Shown in pieces: positions 8,633-16,932 of a stretch of 64,000 nucleotides of DNA. The notes beneath the pieces were generated by a model. It was not told the origin of the DNA and searched no databases. It saw only the letters and a list, made by a program, of their open reading frames with translations. The stretch lies in the NCBI RefSeq assembly GCF_024360925.2, contig NZ_CP113517.1, positions 1,364,001 through 1,428,000 on the forward strand, in the 5' to 3' direction. The position numbers and the translations under genes are program-made. The first letter of the stretch is position 1; the number at the start of each line of letters is the position of its first letter. Source of the DNA: Methylomonas rapida. GTDB taxonomy: Bacteria > Pseudomonadota > Gammaproteobacteria > Methylococcales > Methylomonadaceae.

Positions 8633-9895
8633 TTAATAAAGATGTCGTAAATGTGGATTCTTGTTTTCAATATTTATTTTTTGTACGACTTTGAGTTCTT
8701 CTAATGCGAATTTCTTTATCAATGCAGAAATAAAGATCAAATGATAGAGTAAATCCCAATAAGAAACGCCCAGGAAGGCAGACCCTATCATGTATGCAAG
8801 TAGAGATGCTTTTATTGCCTTGCAATAATTAGAGACCCAGCTCAGTGTTGGATAACTCTTTGTAACAACGGGTAATTTAATTAGGCTAATGTAGCTGCCG
8901 AGCAGCATAGATAGCCAAATAAAAAAAGCGATAAAACCATGTTCAGAAAAAATTTCAACATAAGCACTATGCCAGTCACGTTGACTAACAAATATCCATC
9001 CTTCGAATCCTGCGCCCAAAAAAGGATGGCTTTTGGCATAATTCCAGCCATCAGTCCATACTTGAATTCTGGACATTGCGGATTCATCGGTTTCGTACGT
9101 ATTAATGGTATCCATACGAGAGAACCATTCTTGCGGTAAATAAGGTATTAAAATGTATATGCCAAGTAAAGTTACAGGTATCAAAATCAATTTATATCTG
9201 CTATTCCAAAGCAGGTAACCTCCAGAGCCTACCAAAGCAAGTAGAGCGCCCCGTGACCATGATGAAATTGCGGAAGCAATACAAATCGGGATGGCAAATA
9301 GCAGAAATTTCTTGAATAGACTGTGGGTTGTTTCGGTAAAAAGAAGTACAAGCAGAGGTATGGCTATAATGGTGGCTAACGCAAATTCATTATTACCTGC
9401 ATATTGAGTCCCAGTAGGCCCCCATACTCTGTAAGAAAATCCGTGAGCTATTGCAAAAATACCGCCTTTAAACGCTACAAAGCCGAAAGAACATCCGATT
9501 GTTGCAATTAAGCAATATAGTTTGTATCGGGTGTTGATCATCGAAAGCGTAAAAAGAAAAGGGAGGTATATTTTGCTAACACTTTTGAGTTTTTCTAAAG
9601 CGTAATCTGGTACCGTCGCGAATATCGTAGTTAATATAAAATAGCACCATAAAATAATGAAAAATTTTACCCGCCAGTCAAAAAATATGGATTGTTTGTC
9701 CTTTTCTTTTAAATAGAGGCCAAAACTAATTAAAAAAAGAATGAAATAAACAGGAAGTGACCGCACAAAACCCCATGCGAAGGCATGGGGATTCATATAG
9801 CTAAAGATGGCTAGCGCTAATACAGAATGCCATGGGGTTTTTATTGAATCAAATATCAAGTAAATTAAAAAAAGCAAAACTACTATGTCACGCAT
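8633..9895 (-). CDS. Putative O-glycosylation ligase, exosortase A system-associated (Wzy/O-antigen ligase fold)
   Basis: 420 residues, almost all membrane helices, with a large loop holding SRIQVWTDGWNYAKSHPFLGAGFEGW, the region in which O-antigen ligase/Wzy proteins carry their catalytic residues. The N-terminus MRDIVVLLFLIYLIFDSIKTP and the early MNPHAFAWGF segment are typical of the O-glycosylation ligase found with exosortase A. Such proteins transfer or polymerise undecaprenyl-linked glycans at the periplasmic face. The gene sits two bases from the sulfatase-like gene, and the exosortase A gene at 25826 supports the assignment. Confidence 0.85.
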   Translation of the reverse strand: MRDIVVLLFLIYLIFDSIKTPWHSVLALAIFSYMNPHAFAWGFVRSLPVYFILFLISFGLYLKEKDKQSIFFDWRVKFFIILWCYFILTTIFATVPDYALEKLKSVSKIYLPFLFTLSMINTRYKLYCLIATIGCSFGFVAFKGGIFAIAHGFSYRVWGPTGTQYAGNNEFALATIIAIPLLVLLFTETTHSLFKKFLLFAIPICIASAISSWSRGALLALVGSGGYLLWNSRYKLILIPVTLLGIYILIPYLPQEWFSRMDTINTYETDESAMSRIQVWTDGWNYAKSHPFLGAGFEGWIFVSQRDWHSAYVEIFSEHGFIAFFIWLSMLLGSYISLIKLPVVTKSYPTLSWVSNYCKAIKASLLAYMIGSAFLGVSYWDLLYHLIFISALIKKFALEELKVVQKINIENKNPHLRHLY

Positions 9896-9935
9896 GGGTC
9901 ATTTTTTATGAAGTTTAAAGACGCATTGTTGTTGC

Positions 9936-10865
9936 TTATTTAAAGTAACCGGCTATTTCTCCCAGGGTTGAGAAAAATCGCATGAGGTAAAACCTTAATC
10001 TATTCATATCAAACGATACAAGAATGTTGCATAAAATTAACAGCAGTTTTTTGTAAAGATAAAGCGGGGCATGGTTGGCTTTATCTTGTCGTGAGGCGGT
10101 AAATGATCTGTTGCGCTGAAAACTTTTAAGCAGAAGATATGTTGTTTTAAGTCTATTCTTATCTACATAATGGAGTTGCTTAATATCAGGTGAATAATAA
10201 ATTTTCTCGCCGGCATTTACCGCGCGATAAAAAAAGTCAGTATCTTCGCTGCCTACTAAATTGTGTCCGATTGGCCCTAGAGATTCCGAAAATCCTCCTA
10301 TTCTATCGAATACCTCTTTTTTGACAATTGTATGCCCTCCACCAGGGAGTGATTGGCATTCATCGGGTATTAGGAATGGAGTGTCCCCCAAGTCAAATAC
10401 AGGGATAGGTGGAGGATAAATGCGATATTTATCTTCGGAAAAAATCCATGAAGGCTCGTCCCCTTGCCAATCCGGAAAAATCCTGCCGCAAAAAATAGAT
10501 ATATTGGGTTGCTTTACTATTGCATTAACGACGGATTCAAAGAAATCAGGCGCGACTGTTTGATCGTCGTCGATGAAGCAAATAAAGCCATCGTTTATTA
10601 CATTTAAAGCCTTGTTTAAAGCATGAGATTTTCCGGGACGTGGCTCAGACTCGACTTTCAGAAAAATGCACTTATTGACATGAGAAGCTTGTTTGAACTT
10701 TTCCAGCTCAATGACCGTATTATCGGTGCATGCATTTGCAATGACTAGTAACCTTATATTTATTTGGTTTGGAATCGTGGCTGAATAGATGGATTTTATT
10801 GCATTCAATAATAGATTGATTCTATTGTGAGTGCATATTACAACATTCAATTGCATGTCTGTCAT
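9936..10865 (-). CDS. Glycosyltransferase family 2 protein
   Basis: 309 residues with a GT-A fold: start LNVVICTHNRINLLLNAIKSI, nucleotide-binding FICFIDDDQTVAPDFFES (DDD motif near residue 97), then GSEDTDFFYRAVNAGEKIYYSP, the acceptor-side ED motif. It probably adds a sugar to the growing lipid-linked repeat unit at the inner face of the membrane. It lies four bases from the sulfotransferase gene in one minus-strand operon. Donor and acceptor sugars cannot be read from the sequence. Confidence 0.9.
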   Translation of the reverse strand: MTDMQLNVVICTHNRINLLLNAIKSIYSATIPNQINIRLLVIANACTDNTVIELEKFKQASHVNKCIFLKVESEPRPGKSHALNKALNVINDGFICFIDDDQTVAPDFFESVVNAIVKQPNISIFCGRIFPDWQGDEPSWIFSEDKYRIYPPPIPVFDLGDTPFLIPDECQSLPGGGHTIVKKEVFDRIGGFSESLGPIGHNLVGSEDTDFFYRAVNAGEKIYYSPDIKQLHYVDKNRLKTTYLLLKSFQRNRSFTASRQDKANHAPLYLYKKLLLILCNILVSFDMNRLRFYLMRFFSTLGEIAGYFK

Positions 10866-10869
10866 GAGT

Positions 10870-11805
10870 TCAATCTAAAAATAATCTGCTATAAATATTA
10901 CAGAGTCTTATATGAGACTCGTTGATGAACCACTCTGATGTTGATAGTTTGTAAGACTGATTGGATGTTTCGTATCCACAAGCTGAAAGCGTCGTTCCTG
11001 CAATTGCTTCAAACAGCTTGATCTGTTTTTTATTGAACTTGCTCTTCCATTTATGCGTGTTATTCGATTGTAGAGGCTGAGTCAATAAAGGAGTTTTGCC
11101 CGTCTCACTGGATTTTTTAAAGTTTATCAGTGAGTCACTATATTCTATATTCAAAAAATGGCATAACTCTCGAAAAACCTCTTGCGGTGTCGTTAGTAAA
11201 GATTCGTATTTTAGTTCAAAATAAATATTCGGGTTTCTTTTGCCAAATTCTAAGCCAGAAGTGACGTACTTATTCCAAATATAAGCTGCATGGTAAATAT
11301 TAAAAATCCTTAAGTCCCATCGTCTTTCCAGCATGGATAAAGCGCAGTCCCTTCCGTCTCTGACTATATGAACAATACGAGCGTCAGGAAACATTTCCAT
11401 TATTGTACTTAAATGCAATATGTAATAAGGTGTTTTTTCACCCCAATATTTTTTACCTTCGGCTTGTGCATTCAGCTGAAATAATGCAGATATGGTGTCT
11501 TGAACCGTCGACACCTCCATGGCATGGAGGCGATCGGCCAGTATTTCACTATCAAATCTGATGCCATGAAAATCATCATCAAAGAAATGTTTCTTGGCTT
11601 GATATATTTCGTCCAAAAGCGCCTTCAAATTGTCTTTATTTTTGAGATTGCCAAACTCCGAACGTCTTTGGTAAAAGGGAATAAAAAAATGCGATTCTCC
11701 CGTAGGTAAAGATATTTCAGGATGCGATTTAAGCATATATTGGAGCAGTGTCGTTCCGGAGCGCGGGGCACCAACTATAAAAACAGGCGGATTTGTGCTA
11801 ATCAT
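10870..11805 (-). CDS. Sulfotransferase family protein
   Basis: 311 residues. The PAPS 5'-phosphosulfate loop is clear at the N-terminus (FIVGAPRSGTTLLQYML, residues 9-25), and the 3'-phosphate-binding motif is in RIVHIVRDGRDCALSML. These define the PAPS-dependent sulfotransferase fold. In this operon it is likely to sulfate a sugar of the exopolysaccharide, giving it negative charge. The start overlaps the stop of the neighbouring glycosyltransferase gene by four bases (ATGA), indicating translational coupling. Confidence 0.9.
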   Translation of the reverse strand: MISTNPPVFIVGAPRSGTTLLQYMLKSHPEISLPTGESHFFIPFYQRRSEFGNLKNKDNLKALLDEIYQAKKHFFDDDFHGIRFDSEILADRLHAMEVSTVQDTISALFQLNAQAEGKKYWGEKTPYYILHLSTIMEMFPDARIVHIVRDGRDCALSMLERRWDLRIFNIYHAAYIWNKYVTSGLEFGKRNPNIYFELKYESLLTTPQEVFRELCHFLNIEYSDSLINFKKSSETGKTPLLTQPLQSNNTHKWKSKFNKKQIKLFEAIAGTTLSACGYETSNQSYKLSTSEWFINESHIRLCNIYSRLFLD

Positions 11806-12764
11806 TTACTTATCCCTAATGTCCGTTGCTGTTGGCAAAACTTATGAAAGTACCCTTCGATCATGCCTAAAAAATAATATACATTCATCAACTGTCGAAA
11901 AGAATTATCAAGCCCGGAGGAGAGGCTCACACTTATATATCGCCATATAGCTCTAATAAGTTGTGGTATAACAAATAAAGGGATGCCGAACACATGGCGA
12001 TTATAAGAAGATTGGTCATTATTGGCCTGCAATATACCCGCATTATTATGTAAGCGTAGAAAAAAACGCCGTTTAAGCTGGTGAGGCAGAATCTTATGAT
12101 AGACCAAGGCGTCAGGATGGTAATAAAACGTTCCGCCCGCTTTCGCTAATCGATCAAAAAAATCAGTTTCTTCACCTTTGAATAGTTCTTCTTTTTTTAA
12201 ACCTTCGCCCTTACGGCCTAGATTGACATCAAAATATCCAATTAAATCAATAACTCGTCGTTTTATTGCCATATTGCCACCGAAAGGGCATTCTGTGATG
12301 CCATCCATTGCATGGGGTAATGGACCAAAATCTTGGTGGCCTAAAAAACCGTATAACTCTGGAGTTATCCAAGTCGGTAAGCGTTCAGCAGATTCAATAT
12401 GAATTCGTCCGCCAACCGCATCGCAGTTCTGATTTTCAAACGTTGTATAGATGGCGTTCAGCCAATTCGGAGTGACTCTGATGTCATCGTCGATGAATAT
12501 TAAATACTCTCCCTTTGAACGTTTAATGCCTGTATTACGTGCAAAAGATAGGCCCTGCTGTTCTTCGAAAAAATAGTTTATGGTTAATTTTGAAACTTTT
12601 GCATAATCATTGATGATCGATTGAGTTTCATCGGTTGAGTTGTTGTCAACTATGTTAACTTCCCAATCGATATTGTTTGGAATGTCTTGGTTTTCAAGCT
12701 TTGTTAGACATTCGCCTAAATTATGCGAGCGATTATAAGTGCAGATTATAACGCTAAGTTTCAT
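11802..12764 (-). CDS. Glycosyltransferase family 2 protein
   Basis: 320 residues. GT-A signature: MKLSVIICTYNRSHNLGECL, EYLIFIDDDIRVTPNWL (DDD), and KGEETDFFDRLAKAGGTFYYHP (ED motif), followed by a C-terminal region with hydrophobic segments. It is related in layout to the transferase at 9936-10865. The reading frame overlaps the adjacent genes on both sides by four bases, so it belongs to a tightly coupled block with the sulfotransferase and the deacetylase. The sugar specificity is not visible. Confidence 0.9.
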   Translation of the reverse strand: MKLSVIICTYNRSHNLGECLTKLENQDIPNNIDWEVNIVDNNSTDETQSIINDYAKVSKLTINYFFEEQQGLSFARNTGIKRSKGEYLIFIDDDIRVTPNWLNAIYTTFENQNCDAVGGRIHIESAERLPTWITPELYGFLGHQDFGPLPHAMDGITECPFGGNMAIKRRVIDLIGYFDVNLGRKGEGLKKEELFKGEETDFFDRLAKAGGTFYYHPDALVYHKILPHQLKRRFFLRLHNNAGILQANNDQSSYNRHVFGIPLFVIPQLIRAIWRYISVSLSSGLDNSFRQLMNVYYFLGMIEGYFHKFCQQQRTLGISK

Positions 12765-13549
12765 GGCTTTGTGTCCTCATGGAAAAACCTATGCATTAGT
12801 CGGCTTGCATAGTATTTTATTGGAAATGAATAGCTGGCGTCATTAATTCCAAAAGTCATTTTTTGTTTCAATTTCCACCAAGGGTCATTGCCATAAACTT
12901 CGATTCTATGTAATAAAAAAGGGTCTCTCGCAGCAGTATTAAATCCGGAACGGGTAGAACAGGCCAAACTAAATCCGCAGTCTCTGACTTGCATCCGGTT
13001 TTGATCCGAAAATAAGCCAAATGGATATGCAAAATAATTACACTCCCTGCCTAGCTCTTGCTCAATGGTTTTCTTTGATTCTTTGATTTCCTGGTAAGCT
13101 CTTTCAATATCCAGCTCCGGCAGTGCTGGGTGATTAACTGTATGAGCACCAAATATGATGTCGTTTTTAGACATTTCTTTTATTTGGTCCCAATTCAACA
13201 AATTACGCAAAGGGAAACCCCTTTTTGTCATCCAGTTGTTTGATGCGCCCAGATGGCCAGTTGTTAGAAAAACAGTAGCGGGAATATTGTATTTCTTTAG
13301 AATGGGATAGGCATTGGTATAATTATCTTCGAAACCATCGTCTAATGTGATTGCAATGGCGTTTTTTGGTATTGCGGCTCCAGAATTAATATGATTGTCA
13401 ATTGTTTTTAGCGAGACCAAATTGAAATTTTCATGTCTCAATTTCGACATATGGTTTTCGAATACATCGGGCGGACATGCGTACTTGATTTCCAGCTCTG
13501 ATTCAGGTTTGGAAATCATGTGATACATTAAAATAATAAATCTATTCAT
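12761..13549 (-). CDS. Polysaccharide deacetylase (NodB homology) family protein
   Basis: 262 residues with the carbohydrate esterase 4 motifs: AITLDDGFEDNY (catalytic and metal Asp pair), FGAHTVNHPAL (metal His pair) and FAYPFG. No signal peptide is evident, so it probably acts in the cytoplasm or at the membrane. Proteins of this family occur in exosortase A polysaccharide loci and remove N- or O-acetyl groups from sugars. It overlaps the genes on both sides by four bases. The substrate is inferred from context only. Confidence 0.88.
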   Translation of the reverse strand: MNRFIILMYHMISKPESELEIKYACPPDVFENHMSKLRHENFNLVSLKTIDNHINSGAAIPKNAIAITLDDGFEDNYTNAYPILKKYNIPATVFLTTGHLGASNNWMTKRGFPLRNLLNWDQIKEMSKNDIIFGAHTVNHPALPELDIERAYQEIKESKKTIEQELGRECNYFAYPFGLFSDQNRMQVRDCGFSLACSTRSGFNTAARDPFLLHRIEVYGNDPWWKLKQKMTFGINDASYSFPIKYYASRLMHRFFHEDTKP

Positions 13550-14490
13550 TTTTTTGTGTCATTGCTGATGTAGTCGACTAGGCTTGAAAATAAACGATAA
13601 GTTAAAAAACTCGTAGCAATATAAGGCAAGTCTTTCATGCGCCATGTATTCGATGTAAACATTACACGAAAAAGCTGTTGAGCGGAAACCAAATCTCGTT
13701 TCCAAAACGCGGTATAGGCATGCGTGATCAAGAAATTATCAATGACTTCTCGTCGTACTTCATAAGGTATGTGCGCAATGCTATCAGGATGATTTTTGCA
13801 GAAATCTTTTTTAACTTTCCAGGCATCGATGACTTGCTTCCATTTAATCGATGATATTTGACCGTACTGATGCCAGCGATAAAAAGCTAAAACCTCCGGC
13901 ACGCGTATTATTTTTTTACTGACTGCACTCAGGCGCAACCAAAAATCGTAATCCATCGAGCTAAAATAGCGAGTCGAAAAGCCATTCACCCTGTCAATCA
14001 ATGCCCTGCGTACTAGTGCTGCGTGTATGGGCCAGGGGCAGTTGGTCAGAAACGATGAAATGATGTCTTCGTCTTCGTAAGCAGGGGGGATATAGGGAGG
14101 GCCGTTTTGATCAACTTCAGAGATATTTTGCCAACCACAATAACTGATGTCCGCATCCGACGAGGTCATTGCGTTATATAGTTTTTCTAAACAATCGGGA
14201 GACCAGTAGTCGTCAGCATCGAGAAAGGCAACGAAATCCCCTTGTGCAGAGGCAATCCCTAAGTTTCTAGCCGGGTAGGGGCCTTGATTGTTTTGCCTGA
14301 TTACTTTTAATCCAGGAAAACGTTTGCACGCCTCTTCAAGTTTTTGGAAACTTCCGTCAGTAGAGCCATCATCAATAACAATCAATTCGACCGAGGGGTG
14401 GGATTGGCCAAATACGGACTCTATCGCCTGTTCGACGAAAGGTTCTGCATTAAAGCAGGGCATGATGACGGAAATCAGCGATTGCTTCAT
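13546..14490 (-). CDS. Glycosyltransferase family 2 protein
   Basis: 314 residues. The first 120 residues are a clear GT-A domain (SVIMPCFNAEPFVEQAIESVFGQ, LIVIDDGSTDGS, DFVAFLDADDYWSPDCLEKL with a DAD metal motif). A later segment RYFSSMDYDFWLRLSA supplies the acceptor-side motif. Base composition here is closer to the genome backbone than in the genes around 16 kb. The stop overlaps the deacetylase start by four bases, and the next upstream gene ends 11 bases away. Confidence 0.92.
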   Translation of the reverse strand: MKQSLISVIMPCFNAEPFVEQAIESVFGQSHPSVELIVIDDGSTDGSFQKLEEACKRFPGLKVIRQNNQGPYPARNLGIASAQGDFVAFLDADDYWSPDCLEKLYNAMTSSDADISYCGWQNISEVDQNGPPYIPPAYEDEDIISSFLTNCPWPIHAALVRRALIDRVNGFSTRYFSSMDYDFWLRLSAVSKKIIRVPEVLAFYRWHQYGQISSIKWKQVIDAWKVKKDFCKNHPDSIAHIPYEVRREVIDNFLITHAYTAFWKRDLVSAQQLFRVMFTSNTWRMKDLPYIATSFLTYRLFSSLVDYISNDTKK

Positions 14491-14501
14491 GAGCCGGATA
14501 C

Positions 14502-15632
14502 CTATGAGTAGAAAGGTAATGCCTTCTGTACGACCTTATCCCAGGTAAAATTTTCTGCGAAGGCTCGACAGTTTTCGGGGGTGAATGTAATTTGGTCTTG
14601 CAGGTAATTTTTTAGTGCCGAGTAAATATTTTCAGTTGTTGGCTCTTCGACAAAAAAACCGCTTACGCCCTCTGCGATTGCTTCAACGGCTCCTGCTTGG
14701 CGCGCTCCCAATGAAGGCGTGCCGCATGCTGCCGCCTCTAGGTACACAATGCCAAAGCCCTCGTGACTATCGAGTAGTATGGACGAAGGCAAGATAAAAA
14801 GATCAGCGTTAGTCATGGCTTCGATCACCCTTTCCAGAGGTAGACGACCAGAAAAATCCACTTTCTCTTTTAAACCAAGCTCTTCGGCAAGTGATTCCAA
14901 TTCTGCTTTATAGATACCATCTCCGATTATCTGATAGGAAAAAGCATATTCTTTTTTTAGCTCACCCAGGGCAAGCAATATTTTGTCGACATTTTTGCGC
15001 TTCTCGGATAATCGCGTTACCGTTAAAAAATGTGGAACTGGATTACGAGTTTTGCAAATTCGAGAATTTAAAAATAGTTCGCTAACGCCTACTTGCGCTA
15101 CAACTGTTTTACCTTGACATGCCGGGTATCGGGCTAAGAATACTTGTTCTGTATAACGACTATTAGCTAGTAGGGCGCGCGCTTTTGGTAGGGCTTGGCG
15201 CATTTGGCAGGTAGTCAATATTTTGCCTAACCAATGATCCAGGGGATGTAAGAGTGAAGCGAATCTCCAGAGTTTTGGATTTTCCGAGAAGCCCGGCCTA
15301 CCAGTTAATGGATAAGGATTTAAAAAATCGTTTCCGTGAATCGAAACGACTACCGGTTTGTCGGTCTCTAACGCTATCCAGCTATGAGCGGCATTCATCA
15401 CGTGCCAGGCATCTACGTCATATTCTCGCAATATTGACCTATCAAGATGTCTTGAGTATTTCAATACAGGGTAAATGGTGATGTTTGGCAAATCAATGGG
15501 ATGATGTCTAGTATGTACAAATACACTCACTCGGTAGCCAAGTTGAACTAATGCTTGGGCAAATTCCGCGGCATATGTCTCTACACCTCCAATATCAGGT
15601 GGAAACTCAGAGGTTATAATTCCAATATGCAT
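14502..15632 (-). CDS. Glycosyltransferase family 4 protein (GT-B fold)
   Basis: 376 residues with GT-B organisation: an N-terminal acceptor domain (IGIITSEFPPDIGGVETYAAEF) and a C-terminal donor domain with TVTRLSEKRKNVDKIL, DFSGRLPLERV and the E-x7-E nucleotide-sugar motif in HEGFGIVYLEAAACGTPS. It is a retaining transferase that probably uses UDP- or GDP-sugars. It is the upstream member of a tightly packed operon, separated from the pyruvyltransferase gene by a gap of about 140 bases without a visible gene. Confidence 0.92.
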   Translation of the reverse strand: MHIGIITSEFPPDIGGVETYAAEFAQALVQLGYRVSVFVHTRHHPIDLPNITIYPVLKYSRHLDRSILREYDVDAWHVMNAAHSWIALETDKPVVVSIHGNDFLNPYPLTGRPGFSENPKLWRFASLLHPLDHWLGKILTTCQMRQALPKARALLANSRYTEQVFLARYPACQGKTVVAQVGVSELFLNSRICKTRNPVPHFLTVTRLSEKRKNVDKILLALGELKKEYAFSYQIIGDGIYKAELESLAEELGLKEKVDFSGRLPLERVIEAMTNADLFILPSSILLDSHEGFGIVYLEAAACGTPSLGARQAGAVEAIAEGVSGFFVEEPTTENIYSALKNYLQDQITFTPENCRAFAENFTWDKVVQKALPFYS

Positions 15633-15774
15633 GATTATTCGTCGTGATAATTAGTAAGTGCGAGGAGTATGGGAAGTTCATAGCTGGCTTTGTAAGTATT
15701 CTATTCTTCTTTTCAAAGGGTAATCCCCATCATCGACTTTTTTAAATGTAGAGGATTAAATAAGTACCTGGATT

Positions 15775-16686
15775 TTAACTGTTTTCAATCCAGTTGATGT
15801 TATCATATCTGCCACGAATAGAGAAATCATATACTGCCTTGTTCTTGTAATAATTATTTGAATAGAAATTGCTGTTTTTGTTAAGTAGGGCACAAGATAT
15901 TGCTATATGTAGTCTATTTGTATTAACACTATCAAAGTGTTGAATAAATTCGAATAATGTTTTAACTGTCATGTATGCGGTCAATTTATCCTCTAGCCCA
16001 TAAGAAAACAATTCTGACAAATCAATGTTGTCATTAGGAATGGGGATGTCTGTTTTTTCGCCATCAATTCTGTAACAATTTAGTTGAGTGCAATTAAGTT
16101 TTCTTATGGCCTGGTCAAAAGTTGATCTAACCCCAAAAGATCGTATAATTGAGTTTAGACTTTGCGCATTTTTTTTTCTTAGTATTTTTTGTGCCATGTA
16201 TTTTAGTAATTGCTTATTGGGATTATAATTTACATTGGCTTTGTTGAATTCATCTAAGTCTAAATTAAATGCCATGTCATTCGTTAAATATACGTTTGAT
16301 TTATTTGAGAATGATTTAACGTATTCGTATGATATTAATTCCCTGCAAAAAATTTCTGTGTTATTGCCAAGCTCTTTGAGTAATTCGTCATTTCTTCGAA
16401 TTGTTTGTGGAAGAATGATTAGTTTTTTTGCTAATTTATGGCATTTTTTAATTACTTTCGCTGAAAAAGAATGAGGGGTGGTCAAGTTGCCCCCGCCACC
16501 ATATATAACTATCTTTCCAGATGGGTCAAAATACTTAATGTTTGGTGTGTGGTAGGTTAGTCCTATTTTATCGAATACTTGATAAGTAGCCGCAGCTATT
16601 AGAGAGTCGCCGGCATTACCTGGGTTTGGGAAATAGAATATCTCATCATTAATATGATGAGATAAATATAGTTCAATATTTTCCAT
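15775..16686 (-). CDS. Polysaccharide pyruvyl transferase family protein
   Basis: 303 residues. The start has FPNPGNAGDSLIAAATYQVFDKIGL, then IVIYGGGGNLTTPHS, and late VNTNRLHIAISCAL. This is the G-N-x-GD, GGGG and RxH set of the pyruvyltransferase/CsaB-like family. Such enzymes use phosphoenolpyruvate to put ketal pyruvate on a sugar, adding negative charge. The gene is strongly AT-rich compared with the cell-division genes, as are its neighbours to about 20 kb, suggesting transfer. The 246 bases upstream (16687-16932) are AT-rich and hold no recognisable gene. Confidence 0.85.
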   Translation of the reverse strand: MENIELYLSHHINDEIFYFPNPGNAGDSLIAAATYQVFDKIGLTYHTPNIKYFDPSGKIVIYGGGGNLTTPHSFSAKVIKKCHKLAKKLIILPQTIRRNDELLKELGNNTEIFCRELISYEYVKSFSNKSNVYLTNDMAFNLDLDEFNKANVNYNPNKQLLKYMAQKILRKKNAQSLNSIIRSFGVRSTFDQAIRKLNCTQLNCYRIDGEKTDIPIPNDNIDLSELFSYGLEDKLTAYMTVKTLFEFIQHFDSVNTNRLHIAISCALLNKNSNFYSNNYYKNKAVYDFSIRGRYDNINWIENS

Positions 16687-16932
16687 ATTTTGTAGTATAA
16701 TATGTGTTTTTTAAATTATTTATGGAATTATAATGCTTTTAGTGGTGGTTAGCGAGTTTGATGCTTATAAAAATCAATGGCATATGGTATGTCTATTTAG
16801 TCATTTGAGCAAAATCTATTTCGCAATGTATTGAGTGAAAAAGTAAAAATATAAATATTTATAATAAAAATAAGTTGTATTGTTTTATGCTGTGGTGGTT
16901 ATTATAGAAGTGGTTTTGTCATGACTTATGAA

